Positions 1 through 8,394 of a DNA stretch of 64,000 bases are shown here, in pieces; the stretch's first letter is position 1; each line of letters starts with the position of its first letter. The translations under genes and the position numbers were made by a program. The notes under the pieces are model-generated. The model worked only from the letters and a program-made list of their open reading frames with translations, did no database searches and was not told the DNA's origin. The stretch spans positions 1 to 64,000 of the forward strand of contig NZ_WOTA01000022.1 of the NCBI RefSeq assembly GCF_011516825.1, in the 5' to 3' direction. This DNA is from Acetobacter oeni (GTDB lineage: Bacteria; Pseudomonadota; Alphaproteobacteria; Acetobacterales; Acetobacteraceae).

Positions 1-112
1 CTCAAACAGTTCCGCGCTATCGCAACCCGATACGACAAACTGAAATCAACTTCCTCGCAGCCGTTCAGTTCGTCTCAATCATCATCCTGCTTAACTGACG
101 ACACGCCGTAGG
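1..112 (+). mobile_element. 3' remnant of an IS5-family (IS1031-like) element
   Basis: The first bases encode the C-terminal end of a transposase (KQFRAIATRYDKLKST), matching the end of the fuller copy at 8391-9258 (KQFRGIATRYEKLKST). One T is missing near base 51, which shifts the last codons out of frame; restoring it gives an ending in SIIILLN followed by a stop. The segment closes with the terminal repeat TGACGACACGCCGTAG, one base different from that of the fuller copy. The rest of the element lies outside the window, so whether it is complete upstream cannot be seen. Confidence 0.8.
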
Positions 113-256
113 GCGATCGTAAAGCCGATCGTCGGCATGTGGCGTATCTCTTTAGCATCTGCGCCCCGTGCGAATATGCCGGACGGTAATGACAGCAAGA
201 AACAGCTCACGAAAAGATAAAGTCGATTCAACATAAACTGAACAACCTGGTGTGAT

Positions 257-1362
257 TCAAAATCCGGTAGAAACCGTACCCGTCATCGAAAAGCGCGGTT
301 CGACGATGTAGGTAGCGCCACCGGAACCGGCGACGGTAGTGCCGTTGAGCAGGGCATAGTCTGAGTGTTGGTTGTCACGCCTGTCGGCCCGGTCCGCACA
401 ATTGAACCGGTCAGATTCGTGAAATTCATGCGAAAGGTCGGGATTTTCGCATAAAGGAAAGGCTTGAAACGATAGCCAATGGTCAGGGTGTCACTGACAT
501 CGCCCAGCCTTCTCTCATCATTGACAAGCGTGACGGATTGGGGGCCAGCATAATGCAAGGAAAAATTGTCACAAAACTGATCGCTGTCGTAGCTCAGGCC
601 GAAATTTGCCATGATCCTCGGCGACATCACGACTTCCAGACCCTTGGTCGGCATATAGGATGTATCGTCAGTGTGGCATGCAGATATTCAAATGACGCGT
701 AAGGACTGAAATGGCGAATGGGGCGCCCAGCCACCATCAGGTCGAATCCCCGTGCGGTCTGATTCCCCGCATTGATCACCCCGGTCTCGCCATTGCCGAG
801 ATAGGTCGTCAGAGGGCGATTCTTTATATCATAATTGAACAGGGACAGATCAAGCATGATATGATTATCGTGATATTTGTAGCCAAGCTGTTCTGTAACG
901 GAATACTGGTTCCTGGGTAACGAACTGCCAGGATTTACCGTGATGTTGGACGGGTTGGGTTGTCGATAATTACCCTCGGCCTTCACATAGATCTGATTAT
1001 GATCATTTGTGTCGTAGCTAATCGCGAGATGCGGAAGGGGAGCCTTGTTGTTTTCCCTGGTCCGGCTTCCGTCACTACCTAATTGCCAATAATTTATTAT
1101 GGCATATTTAAAACCACCGATGATCTTCAGTTTGTCGTGAAGATATTTCGCGGAATCCTGCATGAATATGGCGTGCAGTCCGTAACCGGCATCTTCTACG
1201 GGGCCATCATACGCGCGACTTCCATCGGGATTATACAGGGCATAATTCAGATTATTGGGATTGGCATCTCCGCCGCCCGGCAAGGTGGCTGTGATCGGGT
1301 CGAGTGTCTGAGAGGAATTGTTTTCGTACCAATATCCAATTTCCGCTTGTGTCTTCCATCGA
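257..1362 (-). pseudogene. TonB-dependent receptor, C-terminal part, decayed
   Basis: The minus strand encodes the C-terminal beta-barrel half of a TonB-dependent outer-membrane receptor, with strand-like segments such as QIYVKAEGNYRQPNPSNITV and ARGFDLMVAGRPIRHFSPYA. The barrel ends in a terminal phenylalanine (TGTVSTGF, stop at 257-259), typical of outer-membrane barrels. Two frameshifts are needed to read it through, one near 640 and one near 350-365. The 5' half, with signal peptide, TonB box and plug, is missing: at about 1362 the reading passes abruptly into an IS1182-like transposase remnant. The specificity cannot be told. It is almost certainly non-functional. Confidence 0.8.
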
Positions 1363-1925
1363 CAGCACCATATCGGCAAAGGACGGGACATCAGCTGATG
1401 TGGCGACAACGCCGGTTGTCACGATCAGCTGGCTGTCTTCGGCGCAGACCACAGCTTGCGCATTGTAAGCCTGTCGGAATTCATGGCCGTCCGAACGCCG
1501 CATGAGGCGGCTGTCGGGATCGGTCAGGCTGATCTGCCTCTCGGGTGGTGGTTCATCCTCGGACGGTTTCGTTACCCTGCCGCGATGCCCTGTTTTCGCG
1601 TCATATTCGGCTTTCTTCTTCTCGTATGCCGGCCGCACCGCCTCAGCCTGCTCTCTCTGGCATCGGCCTCCAGCTGGGCGCAGGCTTCATTCAGCTTTGC
1701 TTTCAGTGTTTCCCCGCCGGAACGCGGCAATCGTGTCGTGATCCGGATGCAGGTTCGTCGCCACGAAGTGCACCCCGATGTCGCGATATGTCGCCCGTTC
1801 GATCCGGCGTGAGGAAAACAACCCGTTCGTGTAACTGAAGGTCAGAAGCGCCAGCATCAGGCGGCAAGAGATATGGCTGATCATGGTCAAACGGGATGAA
1901 ACGCTTCATCCCGACAGACTACAGC
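1363..1925 (-). mobile_element. IS1182-like transposase remnant
   Basis: The reading starts with MKRFIPFDHDQPYLLPPD, changes frame, and continues with SSRRIERATYRDIGVHFVAT and NLHPDHDTIAAFRRGN. After another shift near 1690 it gives DPDSRLMRRSDGHEFRQAYN and AQAVV. These blocks are characteristic of IS1182-type DDE transposases. The C-terminal catalytic half is gone and the reading runs into the TonB receptor remnant at about 1362. At least two frameshifts and the truncation make it inactive. No terminal inverted repeat was found on either side. Confidence 0.75.
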
Positions 1926-2020
1926 CTCGCCATTTCAAAGAGTAACCCAAACCCAACAGACTGATAGACGGATTTTTGGCCGGGAAGGAGACGTGCGGTT
2001 GGATTCAGACAGTTTCTATC

Positions 2021-2176
2021 TCACGGTCCCTGTTTCACAGATTTCAGGTCGTCCTGATAACCGAGCGCCTCTAACTGCTGTTCTTTCGTCAGATGTTTGT
2101 CCGGTTTGCTGTCACCGAACCAGGAGCACGCAGCAAGAACAGAGCAGGTCAGAATAAGAAGTAAAGCTCGCTTCAT
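2021..2176 (-). CDS. small lipoprotein, 51 aa
   Basis: A short frame of 51 codons begins with MKRALLLILTCSVLAACSWF. A positively charged N-terminus, a hydrophobic stretch and an LAAC lipobox give a textbook lipoprotein signal with Cys17 as the acylated residue. The mature part is only about 35 residues, charged and probably helical (KEQQLEALGYQDDLKS). No family was recognised. It lies just downstream of the TPR/glycosyltransferase-like gene in the same direction, with a gap of about 77 bases. Its position between IS remnants and that gene gives no functional clue. The lipobox makes it more likely real than chance. Confidence 0.6.
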   Translation of the reverse strand: MKRALLLILTCSVLAACSWFGDSKPDKHLTKEQQLEALGYQDDLKSVKQGP

Positions 2177-2253
2177 TTCCAGATTAATTCCCGTATTTAT
2201 CCGGAACGACCATGCACGAATGTGTGTCGAAATGCGAGGCCCTTCCTGCTCTG

Positions 2254-3702
2254 TCAGATTGTTACCTGGTCAGAAGAGTGCGCGTTGTCTCTGTTTCGTT
2301 TGCACCCCACAAATGGGGCGAGATCAGTTGCGATCTGCTGCACCGGGTCGGACCAGTCGGATGGCACCTTCTGGCGGTAAATCCGTAAAGAGCTGTACCA
2401 CGGGGAATCCGTCCGTCCGGTCAGCCAGCGCCAGCACTGAGCGTGGCGTGACAGCATCCAGACCGGGTGGCCAAGAGCAGCCGCCAGGTGCGCGGCAGAT
2501 GTATCCACGGTAATAATCAGATCAAGATTGCTCATCAGAGCGGCTGTGTCACTGAAATCGACAATCTCTGCCGTGTAATCGATCAGACGTATTGGAAATG
2601 GCGGGTCGCCAGCCTGCGAAGCTCTGTCACCGATTTGCAGGCTGTAGAAAACAACGCCAGGATTCATCCTGGCCAGTGGCGCGAATGTAGCAAGATCGAC
2701 TGAACGCCGACGATTCACGTAAGCAATTTCCCTGGTTTCATGGCGAGGCGCTCCCGCCCAGACCAGACCCACTTTCGGCGATACGGCCGCTTCTCTTGGA
2801 GATGTGCCCGCATGTGCTCTGATTTTTTCAGCCCAAAACGAAACCTTCGCCGTATCAGCGCACAGGTAACCTTCGGCTCCAGGAATTGAATCCAGTGTTG
2901 TGCCAAGAGCCAGAGGAAGGCTGAGGATTGGGCACTGAAAATCATGCACAGGGACCGCCTCTCCCCGCGCCAAAAATTCCAGACCTGGAAACGAAAGGCG
3001 CATTAGGGAAAGAAGGTTCTTTGGCACGACTGTGATCAGGCGCCCCATCCGCAGTGCTACAGCCGGAAGAAACCTGGCAAACTGGATAATGTCACCAAAG
3101 CCACCTTCAGGGGTAATAAGGAGGGTACAGTCCGGGCAGATTTCGCCCTGCCATTGCGGGACAAACCCCCGGTTGCCGTTTGCTGCTCCTCTGTTCCAGC
3201 GCCATTCGAACTCTCTGAAACCATCCGCATAATTGCCTGAAGTCAGTAGTGAAAGTGCATAATTTGTTCTGTTGTAGGCATTGTCAGGTGCAAGCCATAC
3301 CGCATTCCGATGAAACTTCTGCGCAAGAGCGTGGTCGCCGCGCCTGTCCAGTGCTACACCCAGATTGCTCATGGCCAGTGGATGAACGATTCTGATCTGC
3401 AGGCATTTTTTATAAGCAACGGCCGCATCTGTGTAATATTCCATCTGGAGCAATGCATTGCCCAGATTGCACCATGCATCAGCATTCTCAGGGTCAAGAG
3501 AAAGGGCGTGAGTCAGAGTTTTATGCGATTTTTCAAATCTCTGAAGATCGCATAGTAGTCCGCCGTAATTACAGAGGGTGTCTGCATCATCGGGATCTTT
3601 CCTGATTCTCTCCAGATAAGCTCTCTCTGCCGCATGAAAATTTCCGGCTCTGTGATGTGCTTCTGCTGTTTCGTCTGCCACATTTAAAAAACCATTTGTC
3701 AT
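2254..3702 (-). CDS. TPR protein with GT9-like (heptosyltransferase-type) domain
   Basis: This 482-residue protein has tetratricopeptide repeats over roughly residues 5-175 (for example ADTLCNYGGLLCDLQRFEKS and ADAWCNLGNALLQMEYYTDA). A C-terminal domain resembles ADP-heptose:LPS heptosyltransferases, with EGGFGDIIQFARFLP near residue 200 and the nucleotide-sugar motif VDTSAAHLAAALGHPVWML near residue 405. Such TPR-GT fusions are widespread in alphaproteobacteria and are thought to glycosylate proteins or surface glycans; the acceptor is unknown. No signal peptide is seen, so it is probably cytosolic. It is divergent from the 2OG-oxygenase-like gene across an AT-rich spacer. The 5' end lacks a strong ribosome-binding site, so the start is approximate. 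Confidence 0.75.
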   Translation of the reverse strand: MTNGFLNVADETAEAHHRAGNFHAAERAYLERIRKDPDDADTLCNYGGLLCDLQRFEKSHKTLTHALSLDPENADAWCNLGNALLQMEYYTDAAVAYKKCLQIRIVHPLAMSNLGVALDRRGDHALAQKFHRNAVWLAPDNAYNRTNYALSLLTSGNYADGFREFEWRWNRGAANGNRGFVPQWQGEICPDCTLLITPEGGFGDIIQFARFLPAVALRMGRLITVVPKNLLSLMRLSFPGLEFLARGEAVPVHDFQCPILSLPLALGTTLDSIPGAEGYLCADTAKVSFWAEKIRAHAGTSPREAAVSPKVGLVWAGAPRHETREIAYVNRRRSVDLATFAPLARMNPGVVFYSLQIGDRASQAGDPPFPIRLIDYTAEIVDFSDTAALMSNLDLIITVDTSAAHLAAALGHPVWMLSRHAQCWRWLTGRTDSPWYSSLRIYRQKVPSDWSDPVQQIATDLAPFVGCKRNRDNAHSSDQVTI

Positions 3703-3975
3703 GTATGTTGCAGTTTAAATCAGAACCAACGGTATCATTTTTCTCGGCTCTATTTCTGGCAACAGATCAGTTTTAAATAAATAGGATAAAAATTTTTATA
3801 AAAAATTATCGTAAATTAAAATGAATTTTATCCACAAAAAGATTATCAGAAAACAGAAGGATTTATTTTTAATTGAGACGTGTATTTCTTATTAATTTTA
3901 TCTCATAGGCGAATTTATATCTGATTAATTCCCTGTAAATTCTGATGCGATACATTTGTCTGTAAGGCACAGGCG
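3703..3975. promoter_or_regulatory. AT-rich divergent intergenic region with one DnaA-box match
   Basis: This spacer separates two divergent genes and is far richer in A and T than the rest of the window, especially 3770-3930. It must hold both promoters. It contains a perfect match to the DnaA-box consensus, TTATCCACA, at 3828-3836. A single box without a cluster, and without neighbouring replication genes, does not make an origin. The composition could instead reflect horizontally acquired DNA or nucleoid-protein binding. Confidence 0.4.
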
Positions 3976-5070
3976 GTGCGCTCCCGGGCGGGACTCGAGC
4001 TGCCCGCCACGGTTTGGAGACTTTCAATGCTGGCTGGCACACGTGCCCCGTTTTGTTATGGAATGAAGCAGAACAAACAATTTTATTCTTTTGATACTCA
4101 GTCTGGCCGGCCAGCCGTCATTCTGAGCGCCGGCACTCTGCACGTTCAGGCCATACTGCCGCTCTGCAAAGCATTTGAGGCCGCCGTCGCAACATTTACT
4201 TTGTATAATACAGATATTATTCTTCTGGTCGCCAGCCAGAGCCTATGCGTGCCGGAATATCTGCCTCTGTATTGCCAAGGAATTACGATCGTTTTCTGCG
4301 TGGAAACATTTTTTGTTCAATCTGGATTCACTGGCGATGTGCCGGAAGCCTTCATCATGGACCGTCAGCAGCGTATTGCCGCCGTACTTGATACAGACGA
4401 AGTCTCGTCATGTGTTGCTCGCGCGAAAAGTTGCGTCGCCTCTCTGGCGCAGGAGTCCGCTCGGGAAATCCTTCTTCCGGCTCCGGTTCTGCTTATTCCC
4501 GGACTCTTCGATCCGAATTTCTGTCAGGCTCTCATCACTTTTTTCGAAAACTCGCCTCACGCCGCCGGTGGCATGGCCAGTACCGGGCCGGATGGTAAGC
4601 CCGTTCATCGCGTCGACAACAACAAGAAAAAGCGTGAGGATTTTGTCATTCCGCCTGAAAGCGATCTCGCGGCGCAGATTCTGGGAATCCTCGAAACCCG
4701 TTGTCTGCCTGAGATGAAAAAAGCGTTCCAGTTTGAAGCCTGCAACACCGACAGACTGCTGATCGCTCGCTACGATGAGACTGGCGGGTATTTTCGTCGT
4801 CACCGCGACAATCTCGCTCCGGCAACGGCTTTTCGACAGTTTGCTCTGTCGGTTAATCTTAATACCCACACTTACGACGGCGGTTTCCTACAGTTTCCTG
4901 AATACAACGATCACCGCTACAGACCACCCGTCGGAGCGGGAATCATTTTCTCAGCTTCTCTGCTGCATGAGGCCACCCCGGTTACAAAAGGAAGCCGCTA
5001 CTGCTTTCTCACCTTCTTTCACAATGGTGCATCAGTCAGCACGTCCCCAGAACAGGCTGTTTGCGCCTAG
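3976..5070 (+). CDS. 2OG-Fe(II) oxygenase (prolyl 4-hydroxylase-like) with redoxin-like N-terminus
   Basis: Up to 364 residues. The C-terminal half (about 170-355) is a 2-oxoglutarate/Fe(II) dioxygenase of the prolyl 4-hydroxylase type: the iron triad is His276-x-Asp278 (FRRHRDN) and His331 (LLHEATP), with Arg341 as the probable 2-oxoglutarate ligand. The N-terminal 150 residues look like a peroxiredoxin/thioredoxin-fold domain (RAPFCYGM, then an alternating strand/helix pattern) but no CxxC motif is visible, so redox activity is doubtful. The start may instead be Met18 at 4027. The gene is divergent from the TPR/GT9-like gene, which may indicate a shared glycan- or protein-modifying role. 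An IS5 remnant lies immediately downstream. Confidence 0.75.
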   Translation: MRSRAGLELPATVWRLSMLAGTRAPFCYGMKQNKQFYSFDTQSGRPAVILSAGTLHVQAILPLCKAFEAAVATFTLYNTDIILLVASQSLCVPEYLPLYCQGITIVFCVETFFVQSGFTGDVPEAFIMDRQQRIAAVLDTDEVSSCVARAKSCVASLAQESAREILLPAPVLLIPGLFDPNFCQALITFFENSPHAAGGMASTGPDGKPVHRVDNNKKKREDFVIPPESDLAAQILGILETRCLPEMKKAFQFEACNTDRLLIARYDETGGYFRRHRDNLAPATAFRQFALSVNLNTHTYDGGFLQFPEYNDHRYRPPVGAGIIFSASLLHEATPVTKGSRYCFLTFFHNGASVSTSPEQAVCA

Positions 5071-5309
5071 GGCTTGTCGTCATTTAATACCGCTGATTGC
5101 GGAGACGAGTTGCGCGGCAGCCAAGAATGTTGACTTCAGTTTGTCTTAGCGTGTTGTAATACCTCTGAACTGCTTCAGTCTGGCAAAGAAGCGTTCGAGG
5201 ATGTTTCTGTTTTTATAAAGCAGGAAGCTGGTCTTCCGGGGATTTCTACAGTTTCTTTTTGATGGAATGACCGGTGTGATCTCCCGCTCTTCGAGCTTAT
5301 CGATCAGGG
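5064..5309 (-). mobile_element. truncated IS5-family (IS1031-like) element, 3' end
   Basis: On the minus strand this encodes the end of the same transposase as the copy at 8391-9258 (IDKLEEREITPVIPSKRNCR, then a KQFRGI block). Read by eye, the two DNA copies are roughly nine-tenths identical. It ends at a terminal repeat next to 5064 (CTAGGGCTTGTCGTCA) with one base changed from the fuller copy (CTAGGGCGTGTCGTCA). A stop codon has arisen near the end of the reading frame (ITTR followed by a stop). The 5' three-quarters of the element is missing: at about 5309 the sequence joins an IS3-type orfA fragment. Confidence 0.85.
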
Positions 5310-5422
5310 AATGTCGCGTCACTGATCCCATACTTGCGGCAGAAATCCGCGATCTTCAGTTCAGATTTCTGCCCCTTCAGGACGCCAATGATCTGTTCTT
5401 CCGTGAATCGACTGCGTTTCAT
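5298..5422 (-). pseudogene. IS3-family orfA fragment fused to IS5 remnant
   Basis: A short frame reads MKRSRFTEEQIIGVLKGQKS and then ELKIADFCRKYGISDATF, the characteristic N-terminal helix-turn-helix start of IS3-family OrfA proteins. After this the reading crosses at about 5309 into the IS5 remnant and stops. Only about 38 codons of orfA survive and no orfB is present. The left end of the parent element was not identified in 5423-5550. Confidence 0.8.
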
Positions 5423-5560
5423 TCGTCCGTATTTTTCTCGACCGGACTCTATTTCAAAATGGTCACATCCCCAAGGAGCACGTCACTCTCCAGCAGGACG
5501 ATTTTTCAACGAAAGTTAACACTCTATCGTTATTCGATTTCCACAATACGTGATTCTCTT

Positions 5561-7234
5561 TCAGAAGGCCACATTCACAGCCGTGCTGAGAACGACCGCA
5601 TCTTTGAAAACAGTTGTCCCACCCACATGGCTTACATACTGGAAGTCAGGTTTGATCGTAAAACCCTCCAGGATGTGAAAGCCATAATAAGCTTCGTAAA
5701 TGGCCTCGTGTCCCTGAATTCCGTAGGGAGTGCCGTAGTTCCCGCCGGGAAGGGCAAGACCGCTGACGGCGGCCGCTTCCTGAGACAGCACGGCGGAGCG
5801 GCTGAATTTTGACCACAGGAAAGCAATCCCGACGCTATCCAAAGGGCGTTTCCACCATGCCCCCGTATCCATGAGCACGCTGGTAAAACTTTGGCTGATC
5901 TGCGATGTCTGGCCCGATCCCCACCCGAAATACCCTCCCAGGATGAGACCGTTCAGTTCACCGGGACCATGCCGGATAAGCATCTGGTCCGCCAGCACCC
6001 ACACGGAGGTCTGGCCGCTTTGTTTACGGGGCGGCAATCCGGTCTGGACCCAGGAATTCCCATTAATATCCTGATAGAGATCGCTGTAGCGCGAATTGTC
6101 GTACATTACGCCGACTTTATAATGACCAATCAGATGATCGGAGCCGAACGACGGAATCCAGCCGGCCTCAACCTGAGTAGAAAGCTTCCCGAGGTCGTCC
6201 TGCGCCCATGCCCAGCCGGAGATGCCGCCGTTATAGGCATGGGGAGAAACGGCGAAGAGACCGCCCATGAGATAGAACTGCCTTATCGGCATGATGCGAA
6301 GAACCCCACCGATATTGCCGGAGGGCCACCCGCGACTCCCGGCAAGGAATTTCGTGGGAGATTCGCCACCGCATAGCCAGACGTTCATGAAATTGCAGAC
6401 CCACGGTGAATTCTGAAAAAACGTCCCGGAGGGAAACCAGCCGGCAGCAAGATCAATCTTTCTGTGCAACCAGGCTTTTTCGAAATAGGCCCATACAAGG
6501 TGAGCGACGACATTTCCGCGACTGCCGTAAATCTGCTGAACCTGGTTCGAATTATCTCCGTATAAACGGCTCAGGTTGGTACCGTGTCCATTGATCACGA
6601 GCATGTGTGTCCAGAAATCATTCGACCACGAACCAGCATTCAGAAATTTCTGCCAGTCAACATCCAGAGTGGCGCCGAGCTGTCCCGCATCGCTGTAAGC
6701 ACGTCTTTTACCCCCCGAGACGTTGCCCGCTATATCCTCATAATCGTCCAGGGCGAAATAGAGCCCCCTTTTCTGAAGCCAGGGCTGAACGCCACCCCAG
6801 TCTCCAAGCAGGTGAGTCGTGCCGTAAGGCGGACCGAAAGATGGCGGACCATAAGAAGACCGAAGAAATCCGGGAATTTCTTCATAAAGCGGTATCGTCG
6901 GCTGTGTTTCGCCAAAAGGAGTCGGGTTCGATACGACAGGGGGTTCCGGAGTTTTATTAGTGTTGCCGATAACGCTCTGAAGCCATTTCGGTAGTTCAGA
7001 TTTTTCTTTGCTTTCATTCTGTGGAGGCGAACTTGCTGCCGCGGCAGCCGGGTCCAGGATTTTCGTTTCCTGACCGGGCGCGACATCCTGGGCAAAAGCG
7101 GGCGCGGCATGAAATAAAAGCGAGCCAGTGAGAACTGCTGCCCGAAGCGAATATGCCGGACGAAAATATTGTCTGAGCCTGAAGAGACCGGCCAGACCGG
7201 ATCTGCAATGACCGGGCTGCAAGGAAATATGCAT
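5561..7234 (-). CDS. OprB-type carbohydrate-selective porin
   Basis: The start chosen, ATG at 7234, follows a clear ribosome-binding site (AGAGGG) and gives 557 residues. The frame is open about 52 codons further upstream, but without a good start signal. An N-terminal signal sequence ends near AAPAFAQD. A proline-rich, low-complexity linker (about residues 50-110) precedes the OprB barrel, recognisable from LLGDWGGVQPWLQKRGLYFA, and the protein ends in a terminal Phe. OprB porins let sugars diffuse through the outer membrane, in line with the sugar- and alcohol-oxidising life of acetic acid bacteria. It lies between inverted IS5-family copies (5064-5309 and 8391-9258), so it may have been mobilised. 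A second OprB paralogue lies at 21982. Confidence 0.88.
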   Translation of the reverse strand: MHISLQPGHCRSGLAGLFRLRQYFRPAYSLRAAVLTGSLLFHAAPAFAQDVAPGQETKILDPAAAAASSPPQNESKEKSELPKWLQSVIGNTNKTPEPPVVSNPTPFGETQPTIPLYEEIPGFLRSSYGPPSFGPPYGTTHLLGDWGGVQPWLQKRGLYFALDDYEDIAGNVSGGKRRAYSDAGQLGATLDVDWQKFLNAGSWSNDFWTHMLVINGHGTNLSRLYGDNSNQVQQIYGSRGNVVAHLVWAYFEKAWLHRKIDLAAGWFPSGTFFQNSPWVCNFMNVWLCGGESPTKFLAGSRGWPSGNIGGVLRIMPIRQFYLMGGLFAVSPHAYNGGISGWAWAQDDLGKLSTQVEAGWIPSFGSDHLIGHYKVGVMYDNSRYSDLYQDINGNSWVQTGLPPRKQSGQTSVWVLADQMLIRHGPGELNGLILGGYFGWGSGQTSQISQSFTSVLMDTGAWWKRPLDSVGIAFLWSKFSRSAVLSQEAAAVSGLALPGGNYGTPYGIQGHEAIYEAYYGFHILEGFTIKPDFQYVSHVGGTTVFKDAVVLSTAVNVAF

Positions 7235-7758
7235 ATCGCAACCCTCTAAAAAAAATGCCGCAAGCATAATGAAAGAGGAGCGGTTGCTCGCAGCCAGCCT
7301 AAGGGCGACCAGAACAAGCAGATATTCATACTCACCGAATAGATTGCGGGCAGGGGAAATGACACCCGGATACTTCTGTAACGGGCGCACTTTACACGTT
7401 TATTGTGCAGACTCATTCTTAAACCGTCCTGATTTTATTATTGTTGTTTTTGCACGGCATGAGAGTAGATTTGTTTTGCACGAATACGCTCTTGAAAAGA
7501 AAAAGTTTCCTTATCGTATTATAAAATTCTCCATGTATGTCGGGCTCCGTTCAGAAATCGGCCGATTATCGGAGTGACTGCTTCCCAAGACCTGAAAGGG
7601 AAAAAACTCCCTGTGGGCCTCTGGCCCCGATCCGTCGGCTGAATGTTTCAGAAGACCTATGTAGTTCCTTTTCTGCAATGCGGTTTCCATATCAGCCTGA
7701 CACTGGCTACCACAGCACAACCTTCGATGTACTTTCGTAAAGTTTTCCATAAGGAAAA
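7235..7758. other. intergenic region without recognisable gene
   Basis: No frame here shows a convincing start, codon pattern or motif. The part next to 7235 is the upstream region of the OprB gene. The segment 7400-7530 is AT-richer and may hold its promoter. A small G/C hairpin (GGGCCTCTGGCCC) lies at about 7616-7628. The right border is the end of an IS5-family element at 7759. Confidence 0.5.
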
Positions 7759-8394
7759 CTAGGCTCAGGACTCATTTTTTGAGATAGAAGATGAAGCTTG
7801 CGGCGATATGGATTGCGGCCATGAAGGTGTGAGCGCATCTGTCATATCGGGTTGCGACCCGTCGCCAGTCTTTCAGCTTTGCGAACATGTTTTCAATAAG
7901 GTGGCGCTTTTTGTAGAGATGCCAGTCGTAAGGCGGCTTTGATTTCCGGTTTTTCTTCGGTGGAATACACGCGGTGATATTCCGCTGTGTGAGAGACTGC
8001 CTGATCCGGTTGCTGTCATGGCCTCTGTCTCCGATGACTTCCTGCGTTTCATCAGCAAGATCCGCCAGCCTGCTCACTCAGAGCACTGAAAATCCGGTCG
8101 AAGACGCCCGGGCGGCTCCAGCGAATGAAACGATTGTATAAGGTCTTGTGCGGGCCATACGCTTTCGGAGCATCTTTCCACTGAAGCCCGTTCCGGATGA
8201 CGTAAACGATCCCGCTCAGAACACGTCGGTCATCTACCCGCGGAACACCGTGCGCAAGTGGAAAATACGGTCTGATCAACTCCATCTGACGCTCGGACAG
8301 CAAAAACAGATCACTCACAGGCTCGCTCCTCCACGTCGCCCTGTGAATCACTGATTGCCGCTCATTGCAACAGATTAACAGGTCCTGAGCCTAG
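7759..8394 (-). mobile_element. internally deleted IS5-family element (type B)
   Basis: The element is bounded by terminal repeats CTAGGCTCAGGAC (from 7759) and GTCCTGAGCCTAG (to 8394). The minus strand carries transposase pieces: an N-terminal part at 8351-8052 (LFLLSERQMELIRPYFPLAH and VIRNGLQWKDAPKAYGPHKT) and a C-terminal part to 7772 (CIPPKKNRKSKPPYDWHLYK and LIENMFAKLKDWRRVATRYD). Compared with the longer copy at 50029-50881, about 200 bases coding for the centre of the protein are missing, so this copy cannot make transposase. It abuts the next element at 8391, and the two share a CTAG. Confidence 0.85.

Noticed and set aside
3828..3836. Replication origin at the DnaA-box match
   Set aside because: There is only one box, no iteron repeats and no replication genes adjacent.
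7511..7750. Short minus-strand frame (79 codons) upstream of the IS at 7759
   Set aside because: It has no start signal or motif, and its end abuts the IS border; chance is more likely.
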